The notes under the pieces are model-generated. The model ran no database searches, was not told where the DNA came from, and saw nothing but the letters and a program-made list of their open reading frames with translations. From the NCBI GenBank assembly GCA_020627685.1, contig JAHDGK010000012.1:62556-98664 (forward strand): a DNA stretch of 36,109 nucleotides, given 5' to 3'. A program made the position numbers and the translations under genes. The DNA comes from Granulosicoccus sp. GTDB taxonomy: Bacteria; Pseudomonadota; Gammaproteobacteria; Granulosicoccales; Granulosicoccaceae. Within the stretch, counting starts at the first letter, position 1; every line of letters begins with the position of its first letter. Positions 17,346 to 26,100 of the stretch are shown here, one piece after another.

Positions 17346-19792
17346 GCCACAACCCTGACAGATTTCATAGGCAGCACGTTGAATTCATGCTGATGTTCGC
17401 CTTTTACACGAGCAGCCCAGGGATCAACCTGAGCGACACGCTGCGATTCTTCAAATCTCTGAACGTAATTTTCTCTTGCGTCGGGTTGATTCATGATGGT
17501 GTCTTTAATGACGTCCACACCTATTCGTTTAGCCCACTTGTACATGCGCTCCAGATAGTGTCCTTGTTCCCGATACATTTGCAGCAATGCTTTTGTGTAT
17601 TCAAGAACTTCTTCTTCTGTGTTCACATGGCCTAATATCTCGGTGCCCTTGATATCAAGACCAGCAGCCCCGGCAAAATGCAGTTCAAAACCTGAATCGA
17701 CACAAATGACGCCGATATCCTTACAGGTGGCCTCAGCGCAATTTCTGGGGCAGCCGGATACAGCCAGTTTTACTTTCGCAGGCGTCCATGAGCCCCAAAG
17801 GCTTTGCTCCAATGTGATTCCTAAACCCGTGGAATCCTGCGTGCCGAAACGGCACCATGATTTTCCAACACAGGTCTTAACCGTTCTTAGACCTTTCGCA
17901 TATGCGTGTCCGGATACAAACCCTGCTTTGCCGAGATCCTTCCAAACGGCGGGTAAGTCGTCTTTCTCGACCCCGAGCATATCTATTCTTTGACCACCGG
18001 TGACTTTAACCGCAGGTATATTGAATTTATCAACGACGTCTGCAATGGCTCTCAGCTCTGAGGAACTCGTCATGCCTCCCCACATGCGAGGCACCACTGA
18101 ATAAGTCCCGTCTTTTTGAATATTTGCGTGCACGCGCTCATTGATGAACCTGGATTGGTAGTCGTCTTTGTATAAATCGGGCCATTCACAGACGAGGTAA
18201 TAATTTAAGGCAGGTCGGCACTTAGCGCATCCACAGGAAGTTTTCCACTCCAGCGCCTGCATTACCGCTGGAATGCTAGTGAGAGAGTTTGCGGTAATTA
18301 ATTTTCTAACTTCATCATGCCCCAGGTGCGTACATTTGCACATGGGTGTGACTAATGCGGGTTGATAGTCGTCTCCCAGACTTAATACCAATAATTGTTC
18401 AACCAAACCGGTGCAGGTACCGCATGAGGATGAGGCTTTAGTATGCGCGCGTACCTCCTCAAGATTTGTAAGTCCTTTTTCAGTAATTGTGTTAACGATC
18501 GTACTTTTGCAGACGCCGTTACAACCGCAGATTTCCGAGCTATCTGGTAAGGCTGCAACGGCTGCCGTAGGGTCCGGCGCTGCTCCCCCTTGGTAGGCTT
18601 GACCGAATATGAGCGTGTCTCGAATTTCTGATATGTCTTCGGAGGATTTCAGTAACTGGAAATACCAGGGTCCATCTTGCGTATCCCCGTACAAGACTAC
18701 GCCACAAATAATATTGTCTTCTAAAACGAGTCTTTTGTAGATTCCTGCATTAGCGTCTCTTAGAACAATTTCTTCGCGCCCCGGAGAGTCAGCGAAATCT
18801 CCAGCCGAATATAGATCTACCCCGTTTACTTTGAGTTTCGTCGCCGTTACGGTCCCGTTGTATGTACCGCTTTTGCCACAAAGCGTATCTGCCAGCGTGC
18901 CTGCCATTTCATACAAAGGGGCCACAAGTCCGTAACAGGTTTCCCGATGTTCAACACATTCACCCAAGGCATACACATCACTCACCGAGGTTTCAAGCTG
19001 ATCGTTGACTAAGATTCCACGATTGACCGCAATACCGGCAGATTCTGCTAATGAGGTTGATGGACGAATTCCTACGGCCATAACCACGAGTTCGCACTTA
19101 AACATTCGTCCATCTTTGAGCGTCACGCCTTCCACTTTCTCTTGTCCGTTAATTTCAGTGGTTTGTGCACCAACGACGACTTTTACGCCCTTCAGTTGCA
19201 TAGCCGATTGAAGTAGATAGCCAGCCGCTGGATCAAGCTGTTTTTCCATTAATGTATCGGCTAGATGAATTACTGTGACCCGCATGCCGCGTTCGGCGAG
19301 TCCAGCGGCAGCTTCCAATCCCAGAAGTCCACCGCCGATTACAACGGCAGATCCTTTACCCTCAGACACCTTGATCATTTTGGTGACATCATCTAAGTCA
19401 CGGTAGACCATCACCCCGGGCAAATGTCTTCCGGGCAGCGGTATTGTTATAGGGTTTGATCCAGTTGCAATAACTAGTTTGTCATACTGATAGATTTCTT
19501 GTTGATCGGTTGTGATCAGTTTTTCGTCAACATCTATTTTTACTATTTTGGTGCTCTTATAGAGCGTAATGGAGTTATCTGCATACCATGCATCGTTGTG
19601 CGTGATGATGTCTTCATACGTTTTGTCACCTGAGAGCACAGGGGACAACATCAAACGGTTGTAGTTGACTCTGGGTTCCGCGTTAAAAATAGTGATATTA
19701 AATAGATCTCTGTCTATATCCAGCACATTTTCTAGCATGCGCCCCGGGGCCATGCCGTTACCTATAACGATTAGTCTTTTTTTCATTATCAT
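17342..19792 (-). CDS. nirB: Nitrite reductase [NAD(P)H] large subunit
   Basis: This 816-residue cytoplasmic enzyme reduces nitrite to ammonium with NAD(P)H. The order is an FAD-binding start (LIVIGNGMAPGRM), an NAD-binding motif (VVIGGGLLGLEAA), two BFD-type [2Fe-2S] domains (CGCNGVC...SCGTC and MCKCTHLG...CGCAKC), then the sulfite/nitrite reductase half with the siroheme and [4Fe-4S] cysteines (TCVGKSWCRFG and SGCPRNCAEA). The length is near the family norm. The first ATG overlaps the nrtCD stop; a second in-frame ATG follows six bases later and may be used instead. No siroheme synthesis gene is in the window. Downstream nirD and nasA complete the nitrate-to-ammonium route. Confidence 0.94.
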   Translation of the reverse strand: MIMKKRLIVIGNGMAPGRMLENVLDIDRDLFNITIFNAEPRVNYNRLMLSPVLSGDKTYEDIITHNDAWYADNSITLYKSTKIVKIDVDEKLITTDQQEIYQYDKLVIATGSNPITIPLPGRHLPGVMVYRDLDDVTKMIKVSEGKGSAVVIGGGLLGLEAAAGLAERGMRVTVIHLADTLMEKQLDPAAGYLLQSAMQLKGVKVVVGAQTTEINGQEKVEGVTLKDGRMFKCELVVMAVGIRPSTSLAESAGIAVNRGILVNDQLETSVSDVYALGECVEHRETCYGLVAPLYEMAGTLADTLCGKSGTYNGTVTATKLKVNGVDLYSAGDFADSPGREEIVLRDANAGIYKRLVLEDNIICGVVLYGDTQDGPWYFQLLKSSEDISEIRDTLIFGQAYQGGAAPDPTAAVAALPDSSEICGCNGVCKSTIVNTITEKGLTNLEEVRAHTKASSSCGTCTGLVEQLLVLSLGDDYQPALVTPMCKCTHLGHDEVRKLITANSLTSIPAVMQALEWKTSCGCAKCRPALNYYLVCEWPDLYKDDYQSRFINERVHANIQKDGTYSVVPRMWGGMTSSSELRAIADVVDKFNIPAVKVTGGQRIDMLGVEKDDLPAVWKDLGKAGFVSGHAYAKGLRTVKTCVGKSWCRFGTQDSTGLGITLEQSLWGSWTPAKVKLAVSGCPRNCAEATCKDIGVICVDSGFELHFAGAAGLDIKGTEILGHVNTEEEVLEYTKALLQMYREQGHYLERMYKWAKRIGVDVIKDTIMNQPDARENYVQRFEESQRVAQVDPWAARVKGEHQHEFNVLPMKSVRVVA

Positions 19793-21573
19793 TGTTGTCC
19801 GACAACCACAGTTGACTCCTCTAATGGATATTCAGAGCTGTTAGATTTGAGACGATGTTTTCGTTTAGCGGCTATTGAATCAAGCAAGGATTGATCAGGA
19901 TTAGCGCCGCCTTCATAAGCTTCTAGAAAGTCTAAAAGTTCTTCGCGGTAGGCATAGTAGTCGGGGTGTGATAACAAGGCGTCTCGCGATCTTGGACGGG
20001 GTAGGTCCACTTTCATAATGTTGCCAACTCGTGCATTGGGTCCGTTTGACATCATGACGACCCTATCAGCGAGTAATATGGCCTCATCAACATCGTGGGT
20101 GACGCAAACAGTCGTTACTTTGGTCTTCGCCCATACATCCATCAACACGTCTTGGAGTTCCCAACGCGTCAGACTGTCCAGCATTCCGAACGGTTCATCG
20201 AGGAGTAGTAATTTTGGAGACAAGGCAAACGCTCTTGCGATACCGACTCGCTGCTGCATGCCATTGGACAGATCTCTGGCGCTTCTATTCATCGCATCCG
20301 AAAGGCCTACACGTTCTAGATAGAATTCTATGATGTCGCGACGTTCTGCTTTCGAAGCTTTCGGATAGACTTTTTCCACACCTAGTGCCACGTTTTGATA
20401 GGCGGTCAACCAGGGCATCAATGATGGGGCTTGAAACACGACGGCTCTATCGGGGCCAGCATTTTTCACATGTAGGCCATCGACGATAATGCTGCCATCG
20501 CTAATCGGGTTAAGGCCGGCTGTCATGGACAAAACGGTAGACTTACCGCATCCCGAATGTCCGATCAGGGAAACAAACTCACCTTTGTGTAGCTGTAGAT
20601 CAAATCCGTCAACAACCGTTAAAGGCCCTTCTGGGGTAGGGTAGGTTTTACTGGTGTTACTGTATTCAAGATACCGATCAGACTGAGGTGCATTGATTTC
20701 CGCACTTACTGTTTTAGGTAGTGTCGAAACCTTGTTTTGCGTTATGGGGATAACGTTGGGTAGCTGCCTGCCACTGGTTTCTATCTCTGCAGATTCCTTT
20801 AATGAAAGTAGATACCGTGTAATTTCACTTCTCAGAGCTATGAACGTCGGATCATTGTTTAAGTTTGTTCTATCTCTGGGTCTTGGAATGTCTACCTTGA
20901 ATTCTCTTCCCAAGGTGGCTGACGGAGCTGGAGTCAACGTAATGACTCGATCTGCAAGCAATATGGCTTCATCAACATCATTAGTGACCAGAACGATAGT
21001 CGATTTCTCTTTTTGAGAAATTTCCGCGAATTCATCTTGTAGTCGTGCACGACTCAACGCATCGAGTGCTGACAGCGGTTCATCCATTAGAAGAACCTGC
21101 GGTTGCATCGCCAGTGCCCTGGCCACTGAAACCCGTTGTCGCATACCACCGGAAAGCTCAGCGGGTTTCCGGCTTTTAGCGTGAGAGAGGCCAACTAGTT
21201 CAATATATTTGTCGATCTGTTGCTGTCGTTCTTTTTTAGATAAATTGGTACAGACTGCATTGACCGATAAAGCCACGTTACCTTCAACTGAAAGCCACGG
21301 AAGCAGTGAGTAAGATTGGAAAACCACTCCGCGCTCCGGACTGGGGCCTGAAATCTCTTTTCCTTTGAATATGACACCTCCCGCAGACGGCGTTTCTAAT
21401 CCTGCCAGTAAAGAGATAAGGGTTGTTTTGCCTGCACCTGAGAAACCGACAATGGCCACAAACTCACCATCGTCAACTTTTAGGTTTATACCCTTCAATA
21501 CCGAATTTGTTGTACTTCCCTGACTGTAGTCTTTGTCGAGGGCTGAAACTTCCAATAAAGGTTCAGTGTTCAT
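19789..21573 (-). CDS. nrtCD: Fused tandem ATPase of the nitrate ABC transporter
   Basis: Two complete ABC ATPase domains are joined in one 594-residue chain. Domain 1 has Walker A GFSGAGKTT (43-51), signature LSGGMRQRV and Walker B VLLMDEPLSALD. Domain 2 has Walker A GHSGCGKST (338-346), signature LSNGMQQRV and Walker B LLLLDEPFGMLD. The switch histidine is present in domain 2 (His493, VTHDVDE) but is Asn198 in domain 1 (VTNDVDE), so one ATP site may be catalytically weak. In cyanobacteria NrtC and NrtD are separate proteins; here the fusion would supply both subunits. There is no NrtA-like regulatory domain as in cyanobacterial NrtC. The gene starts three bases after nrtB and overlaps nirB. 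Confidence 0.9.
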   Translation of the reverse strand: MNTEPLLEVSALDKDYSQGSTTNSVLKGINLKVDDGEFVAIVGFSGAGKTTLISLLAGLETPSAGGVIFKGKEISGPSPERGVVFQSYSLLPWLSVEGNVALSVNAVCTNLSKKERQQQIDKYIELVGLSHAKSRKPAELSGGMRQRVSVARALAMQPQVLLMDEPLSALDALSRARLQDEFAEISQKEKSTIVLVTNDVDEAILLADRVITLTPAPSATLGREFKVDIPRPRDRTNLNNDPTFIALRSEITRYLLSLKESAEIETSGRQLPNVIPITQNKVSTLPKTVSAEINAPQSDRYLEYSNTSKTYPTPEGPLTVVDGFDLQLHKGEFVSLIGHSGCGKSTVLSMTAGLNPISDGSIIVDGLHVKNAGPDRAVVFQAPSLMPWLTAYQNVALGVEKVYPKASKAERRDIIEFYLERVGLSDAMNRSARDLSNGMQQRVGIARAFALSPKLLLLDEPFGMLDSLTRWELQDVLMDVWAKTKVTTVCVTHDVDEAILLADRVVMMSNGPNARVGNIMKVDLPRPRSRDALLSHPDYYAYREELLDFLEAYEGGANPDQSLLDSIAAKRKHRLKSNSSEYPLEESTVVVGQQ

Positions 21574-21576
21574 AGC

Positions 21577-22653
21577 TTATCGGCTCGAGGAAAAGGTAAA
21601 GGCCTGTTGCAGCGCGTACATCACACGATCTAGTAGAAAACCAATCAATCCAATCGTGAGTACCGCCAGCATGATGCGAGCTAATGAATCAGAAGAGCCG
21701 TTTTGAAACTCATCCCAGACGAACTTTCCAAGACCTGGGTTTTGCGCCAGCATCTCGGCAGCAATGAGTACCATCCAACCAACTCCCAGGGACAAGCGCA
21801 GTCCGGTAAAAATTAATGGCAGTGCCGATGGAAGGACCACCTTAGTAATGGTTTGATAGGTGGGTAATTGCAGCACCTTGCCAACGTTCATCAAATCTTT
21901 ATCGACTGAGGAGACACCTAACGAGGTATTAATTAAAGTGGGCCACAAAGAACATAGAGTCACCGTAATAGCGGATACGACCAGTGCCTTAGGCAGCCAT
22001 TCCAGAGGGTTCACGTAGAGTGCTGACACGACCATAGTGACTATGGGAAGCCAGGCGAGCGGCGAGACCGGTTTAAATATTTGTATAAGCGGGTTTATTG
22101 CACCGTTAAAGGTTCTTGAGAGTCCCGAGGCGATTCCCAACGGTACCGCGATTACGACGGCTATAAAAAAACCTAACGCAACAGTGACGAGAGAGGTACC
22201 GATTTGATCAAGATACGTGGGCTTGCCGGTATAGCTCCTCTCTTTGACTTTGTCCGCTTTGCCCTGAGCAATAAGCTTCTCGTTTCTGACACGCATTCTT
22301 TCTTGAAATTGAACGGCTTTTTCTCGTTCATTTTGGTGGTCAGACCACAGCACTCCGACCTGATGCCAGACCTGTGCAGGGCCCGGTATTGCTCCTAGCG
22401 ACGTGTTAACTTTAGGAGCGAAAATTGCCCAGGCAGCGATGAAGAGAGAGAGCCCAAGCAACGGTATAAATAACCGATGCCTGAGCTCCGATAACTGTTC
22501 CTGAACATTGTCCCCAGCTATGATTCGTAAAATTGGAATAAGCCAACCAAAACCTATCGCGTCAATTGTTGTCTCAGATTTATTAATAAAGTTTCTAAAC
22601 TTATTACTCGCGTCAGGAGATGCTATCGGCACAATAGTTGTTTCAGTACTCAT
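21577..22653 (-). CDS. nrtB: Nitrate ABC transporter permease
   Basis: This 358-residue inner-membrane permease is of the NrtB/SsuC/TauC family. A hydrophobic segment near residues 85-105 (RLFIPLLGLSLFIAAW) comes before the main transmembrane block. The EAA-type coupling loop is recognisable in the segment around VDKDLMNVGKVLQLPTYQTI, which contacts the ATPase. The length is greater than most NrtB proteins (about 280), because of an N-terminal extension and an inserted charged loop (HQNEREKAVQFQERMRVRNE). The gene begins 53 bases after nrtA and ends three bases before the fused ATPase. Confidence 0.9.
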   Translation of the reverse strand: MSTETTIVPIASPDASNKFRNFINKSETTIDAIGFGWLIPILRIIAGDNVQEQLSELRHRLFIPLLGLSLFIAAWAIFAPKVNTSLGAIPGPAQVWHQVGVLWSDHQNEREKAVQFQERMRVRNEKLIAQGKADKVKERSYTGKPTYLDQIGTSLVTVALGFFIAVVIAVPLGIASGLSRTFNGAINPLIQIFKPVSPLAWLPIVTMVVSALYVNPLEWLPKALVVSAITVTLCSLWPTLINTSLGVSSVDKDLMNVGKVLQLPTYQTITKVVLPSALPLIFTGLRLSLGVGWMVLIAAEMLAQNPGLGKFVWDEFQNGSSDSLARIMLAVLTIGLIGFLLDRVMYALQQAFTFSSSR

Positions 22654-22696
22654 AGTGGCTTTTTCTAAAGTAAGAGAAATTTACGGATGAGTGGGG

Positions 22697-22720
22697 GCCT
22701 TAGCAACTAGTTGCTAAGGC
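22697..22720 (-). terminator. Perfect 24-base palindrome over the nrtA stop codon
   Basis: The 24 bases read identically on both strands (arms GCCTTAGCAACT and its complement, no unpaired loop) and include the nrtA stop codon at 22707-22709. No T-run follows, so it is more likely an mRNA-stabilising or attenuating hairpin between nrtA and nrtB than a full terminator. It would allow more binding protein than permease to be made. Confidence 0.6.
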
Positions 22721-24110
22721 TTGGGCTTGATTGCTTCAAACCGATTACCAGAGAATCTAAGTATTGATTCGGTTGGCGACCGTCATAGGTAATGGCGTCG
22801 ATGAATTCACTCGTAGGTGCTCGGTATCCATCGGTGTCCCAAGGAAAATCACTCTCATCGACGAACCCTTCATCAACGAGTAACTTTGCAGCTGTCAAAT
22901 AGGTGTCTGGTAAGTACACAGATTTAGCAACGTCTGCATACCATTCGTCGCTTTTGTGTTCACTGATCTGTCCCCAACGTCTCATTTGGGTGAGATACCA
23001 GATAGCATCCGAGTAGTAGGGGTAGGTTGCGTAGTATCGATAGAACACGTTGAAATCGGGTATATCCCGCTTATCACCAGGCTCAAATTCAAACGTTCCT
23101 GTCATTGATGCACCGATTACTGATTCATCCGCGCCTACGTATTCAGAGCGTGACAATATTTCTACTGCTTCGTTTCTGTTGGCATTATCGTTTTCATCTA
23201 ACCATTTCGCCGCGCGAATAAGAGCTTTTGTCAGCGCTAATGTTGTGTTCGGATTTTCTTCAGTGAACTCTTTCGTTAAGCCGAATACTTTTTCCGGGTT
23301 GTTTTTCCATATCTGATAATCTGTGATGACGGGTACACCAATACCCTTTGCTACTGCTTGTTGATTCCAGGGCTCACCCACGCAATAACCCAGTATGGTT
23401 CCAGCTTCCATAGTAGATGGCATTTGTGGAGGCGGCGTCACTGATAACAGAACTTCCGCATCGATCTGTCCAGAGACATCCGTTGGAGAGTAGTAACCGG
23501 GATGAATGTTCCCAGCCGCAAGCCAATAACGAAGCTCGTAGTTATGCGTTGATACCGGAAAAACCATTCCCATGTTGAATGGTTTTCCATCGTCGGCGTA
23601 GGATTCAACAACCGGTTTCAATGCTGATGCACTGATGGGATGAATGGGCTTATCAGCATCATCATGCGGAACATGTTTTTTCATTTCCGCCCACACCGCA
23701 TTAGATACAGTGATGCCATTGCCGTTTAGATCCATAGAGAAGGGCGTGACGATGTGCGCCTGTGTTCCATAGCCAATCGTCGCAGCGAGTGGCTGACCGG
23801 CAAGCATGTGAGCGCCATCAAGTTCACCGGTTATGACACCGTCCAACAGTACCTTCCAGTTTGCTTGTGGTTCTAAAGTGACGAATAAACCTTCATCTTC
23901 GAAGTAGCCCTTTTCGTATGCGATTGCCAGTGGGGCCATATCGGTTAGTTTGATAAAGCCGAATGTTAATTCGTCTTTTTCAACATCTAACAGCTCTGTT
24001 TCTGCTGCGTTTAGTGGATTAATGCACGATAACAATGCGATGGCTAAGAATGCGCACGTCTTGCGTGCATTGCTGCTCGTGCTGAATATCTGTGTTTTCT
24101 TTAGAGGCAT
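22707..24110 (-). CDS. nrtA: Nitrate ABC transporter substrate-binding protein
   Basis: NrtA is the periplasmic nitrate-binding component. The mature protein opens with a typical NrtA pattern ([20 protein letters not shown]) and continues through the segments [14 protein letters not shown] and [13 protein letters not shown], diagnostic of NrtA/CynA-type binding proteins. I chose the ATG at 24110 (467 residues), which gives a Sec signal peptide with a hydrophobic core ([19 protein letters not shown]) ending near Ala-Ala-Glu. The frame also has a GTG at 24143 (478 residues); neither has a good ribosome binding site. It heads the operon, divergent from the LysR gene. Confidence 0.9.
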   Translation of the reverse strand: MPLKKTQIFSTSSNARKTCAFLAIALLSCINPLNAAETELLDVEKDELTFGFIKLTDMAPLAIAYEKGYFEDEGLFVTLEPQANWKVLLDGVITGELDGAHMLAGQPLAATIGYGTQAHIVTPFSMDLNGNGITVSNAVWAEMKKHVPHDDADKPIHPISASALKPVVESYADDGKPFNMGMVFPVSTHNYELRYWLAAGNIHPGYYSPTDVSGQIDAEVLLSVTPPPQMPSTMEAGTILGYCVGEPWNQQAVAKGIGVPVITDYQIWKNNPEKVFGLTKEFTEENPNTTLALTKALIRAAKWLDENDNANRNEAVEILSRSEYVGADESVIGASMTGTFEFEPGDKRDIPDFNVFYRYYATYPYYSDAIWYLTQMRRWGQISEHKSDEWYADVAKSVYLPDTYLTAAKLLVDEGFVDESDFPWDTDGYRAPTSEFIDAITYDGRQPNQYLDSLVIGLKQSSPSLSN

Positions 24111-24190
24111 AGTTGTAGTTGGCGTGTGATTGTTAAAATACACAGGCAGCTTATCTAAGACCTTATTGTTTGGATTCTGCTAATCCTGCA

Positions 24191-24216
24191 GTGATGCGCT
24201 GCATTTATCGCATCAC
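24191..24216. promoter_or_regulatory. Inverted repeat between nrtA and lysR, candidate operator
   Basis: GTGATGCG (24191-24198) and CGCATCAC (24209-24216) form a perfect 8-base inverted repeat with a 10-base spacer, and a shorter ATGC/GCAT repeat (24194-24204) overlaps it. It is in the only gap between the divergent genes, so it is a good candidate site for the LysR protein controlling nitrate genes and itself. Confidence 0.5.
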
Positions 24217-24241
24217 CAATTAAAACCGTTGGAGAATCAAC

Positions 24242-25147
24242 ATCCGCCATCAATTACCTCTTCACTATATTGATGTTGTTGCGCGTGTGGGCTCCATTCG
24301 TAAAGCTGCCGATCAACTTGCAATCACCTCAACAGCACTAAACCGCCGCATTTTAAGTATGGAGGATGAACTGGGTGTGCCCCTTTTCGAACGTTTACCT
24401 TCCGGTGTCAGGCTCAGTGTTGCAGGTGAAATCTTCATTCATCATGTAAGAACACAACTATCCGATTTAGAAAAAATAAAATCACAGATATCAGACCTTT
24501 CTGGTGAGAGAAGAGGGCATGTGTCTATAGTTTGCGGGCAAGCGGTCTTAGAACAATTTCTTCCGGACATGATTTCGCTATATAGAGCTTCACACCCTGG
24601 TGTAACATTTGATGTAAAAGTATGTGATCGAAAAGGGGCAAGACAATCTTTAGTCAACTACTCAGCTGATATTGCTGTCATCTTTGAGGCGGAGCCTTTT
24701 CAAGAGTTTCAGATTGTTATTGATGTCCCTCAGACCGTTAATGCGGTATTCCACCAACAACATTCGTTGAGTCAACAATCTAAGGTCAGGTTGAGTGACT
24801 GTGCGGAATACCCACTGGCATTGCCCAGTAGATCAAATGGCGTAAGAAACTTAATAGAGCACTCTGCTGCAAGACTGACGCAGCCACTCAACATAGCCAT
24901 TGAGTCAGACAGTCACACGTTTTTAAGAAAATGCCTTGCCGATAGCCGGTTAGTTTCGTTCCAGATACCCATATTTTCAGAAAATGCTGAGGGATTTGAC
25001 GAGCTTGGTTTAGCGGAGCTGGATACCCGCGATGTGTCCCCTGGAAGACTGGTCGCCGGGCAATTAAAAGGCCGGACGTTGCCGGTAGCAGCGGCTAGGT
25101 TTTTAGAGCAGATTAGTCAGGAGCTGGATAACAGATATCAGAATTAG
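24242..25147 (+). CDS. LysR-type regulator with no canonical start codon
   Basis: The protein has the LysR winged helix-turn-helix (IRKAADQLAITSTALNRRI, then MEDELGVPLFER) and an effector-binding domain. It lies divergent from the nitrate operon and is the likely activator of it. The first ordinary start, GTG at 24287, yields 286 residues but removes helix 1 of the DNA-binding domain. The frame is open upstream to a stop at 24221 and encodes the expected family N-terminus RHQLPLHYIDVVARVGS. No ATG, GTG or TTG lies there in frame. GGAG (24231-24234) is seven bases before an ATC at 24242, so I give that as the probable start. Initiation at ATC would be rare; an ancestral ATG could also have mutated. 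The 3' end is 58 bases from the convergent GntR gene. Confidence 0.75.
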   Translation: MRHQLPLHYIDVVARVGSIRKAADQLAITSTALNRRILSMEDELGVPLFERLPSGVRLSVAGEIFIHHVRTQLSDLEKIKSQISDLSGERRGHVSIVCGQAVLEQFLPDMISLYRASHPGVTFDVKVCDRKGARQSLVNYSADIAVIFEAEPFQEFQIVIDVPQTVNAVFHQQHSLSQQSKVRLSDCAEYPLALPSRSNGVRNLIEHSAARLTQPLNIAIESDSHTFLRKCLADSRLVSFQIPIFSENAEGFDELGLAELDTRDVSPGRLVAGQLKGRTLPVAAARFLEQISQELDNRYQN

Positions 25148-25170
25148 CGAAGTTCATAGCGGGTTGAGCA

Positions 25171-25197
25171 GCGTTCCAACTTAGCTCTGGCGAACGC
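25171..25197. terminator. Weak hairpin between convergent lysR and gntR
   Basis: GCGTTC (25171-25176) and GAACGC (25192-25197) can pair across a 15-base loop in the 58-base gap. There is no T-run on either side, so it may be a weak bidirectional stop or chance. Confidence 0.25.
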
Positions 25198-25205
25198 AAT
25201 GTCGC

Positions 25206-25886
25206 TTACTCTTCAAAATATTCGGTGTGGCTTTGATGAACCTGATCAATAACGCTGTCCAGACGGCTGAGGTGGAGTCTTGCTATCGCTATAGCTTTCT
25301 CATGTGATTTATCTTTTAGGGCTTGAGCCAGCTCCAAATGATCCTCGTACAGTGTTTCAGCTTCACTTTTTCTAGCAAGGCTAAGAGAGCATAGGTGGTC
25401 AATCTTTTGTCTACATTCCGCAATGGCGCTGATAGCACGCGGACAGCCGCCCAGTTCGCAAATGAGAGTGTGAAACTGAGAATCCAGATCATGAAACCGT
25501 TCCGGGTGTGAGGTCAGCGCGTCACGTTGCTCGTCTAAATTTTTCTGCAGCGTTTTTGCCTTGCCCGGTGTCCAGGAATTGCAGGCCTGCTGAACGGCTT
25601 CTAACTCAACTGCCAGGCGGACAAATCGCGATTGGGCGACTCGCTCCCTGGAGAATCCACGAACCACTGTTGCTTTTTGCGGGCGAACCAGGACGAGTTC
25701 CAAATTGCTCAACCGGCTGAAAGCTTCCCGTACGGGTTGCCGGGACACTTCAAAGCGCCTAGCGACTTCAAGCTCTGATAGTTTGGTTCCGGGAGGTAGT
25801 GCCAGAGACGTAATTTCCTTATGCAGGTGCTCGAATACCGCGTCTGCAGTGGTGCGGCGTTCGATCATGCCTGGCAAATCTTGCAT
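25206..25886 (-). CDS. GntR-family (FCD) transcriptional regulator
   Basis: This 226-residue protein has an N-terminal winged helix (ADAVFEHLHKEITSLALPPG, with VARRFEVSRQPVREAFSRL) and a C-terminal all-helical FCD ligand-binding domain, whose metal- or acid-binding residues are not clear enough to list. A GAGG six bases before the ATG supports the start. FCD members usually sense small carboxylates. The divergent TRAP transporter suggests that it controls uptake of the same acid and is induced by it. Two palindromic sites in the divergent gap are probable binding sites. Confidence 0.87.
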   Translation of the reverse strand: MQDLPGMIERRTTADAVFEHLHKEITSLALPPGTKLSELEVARRFEVSRQPVREAFSRLSNLELVLVRPQKATVVRGFSRERVAQSRFVRLAVELEAVQQACNSWTPGKAKTLQKNLDEQRDALTSHPERFHDLDSQFHTLICELGGCPRAISAIAECRQKIDHLCSLSLARKSEAETLYEDHLELAQALKDKSHEKAIAIARLHLSRLDSVIDQVHQSHTEYFEE

Positions 25887-25949
25887 AAGTAGCCTCGGGG
25901 TTCCTTGTCGTTGTTCATCGTTTCCAGTTGCCTAGATTGAAATTGTAGC

Positions 25950-25980
25950 TTGACAATGCCTTAAGATGGGGTGGTATTCT
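25950..25980 (+). promoter_or_regulatory. Candidate promoter for the TRAP operon
   Basis: TTGACA (25950-25955) is a perfect -35 box and TATTCT (25975-25980) a possible -10, with 19 bases between, which is longer than ideal. The -10 box overlaps the GntR-type palindrome. The leader to the dctP ATG is about 115 bases long. Confidence 0.45.
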
Positions 25981-25989
25981 AACATACCA
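25972..25989. promoter_or_regulatory. Palindrome TGGTAT-N6-ATACCA, candidate GntR operator
   Basis: The perfect 6-base arms around a 6-base centre resemble the GT...AC palindromes bound by FadR-subfamily GntR proteins. It overlaps the candidate -10 box at 25975-25980, a standard place for a repressor. The regulator gene is divergent and adjacent. Confidence 0.5.
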
Positions 25990-26020
25990 GTTGTGCCGGA
26001 TTGCTATACCGCTTGCCAAA

Positions 26021-26031
26021 GTGGGTACCAC
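26021..26031. promoter_or_regulatory. Second possible GntR site GTGGGTACCAC
   Basis: GTGG and CCAC are separated by three bases. The site is in the dctP leader, about 30 bases downstream of the first palindrome. It resembles the compact GntR-family form but is short enough to be chance. Confidence 0.3.
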
Positions 26032-26090
26032 ATAGTCACGGTCTGACAGCGGCTAGTTTCAACGTTGTATTTACCTTAGTTCCCTATCCG

Positions 26091-26096
26091 AGGAGG
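26091..26096 (+). promoter_or_regulatory. Strong ribosome binding site of dctP
   Basis: AGGAGG, a perfect Shine-Dalgarno sequence, lies four bases before the dctP ATG. It is the strongest in the window and fits high-level synthesis of a periplasmic binding protein. Confidence 0.8.
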
Positions 26097-26100
26097 ATTT

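Noticed and set aside
17285-17635. 116-residue plus-strand open frame across nirD and nirB ends
   Set aside because: It is a shadow of two strongly conserved nitrite reductase genes and resembles no known protein.
24144-24190. Sigma54-like GG-N10-GC element upstream of nrtA (minus strand)
   Set aside because: Only the GG and GC dinucleotides fit; the surrounding bases do not match TGGCAC...TTGC.
24191-24223. GTG/ATG at 24191-24196 as the LysR start
   Set aside because: It is in frame, but a TAA at 24221 ends that reading after ten codons, so it cannot start the regulator.
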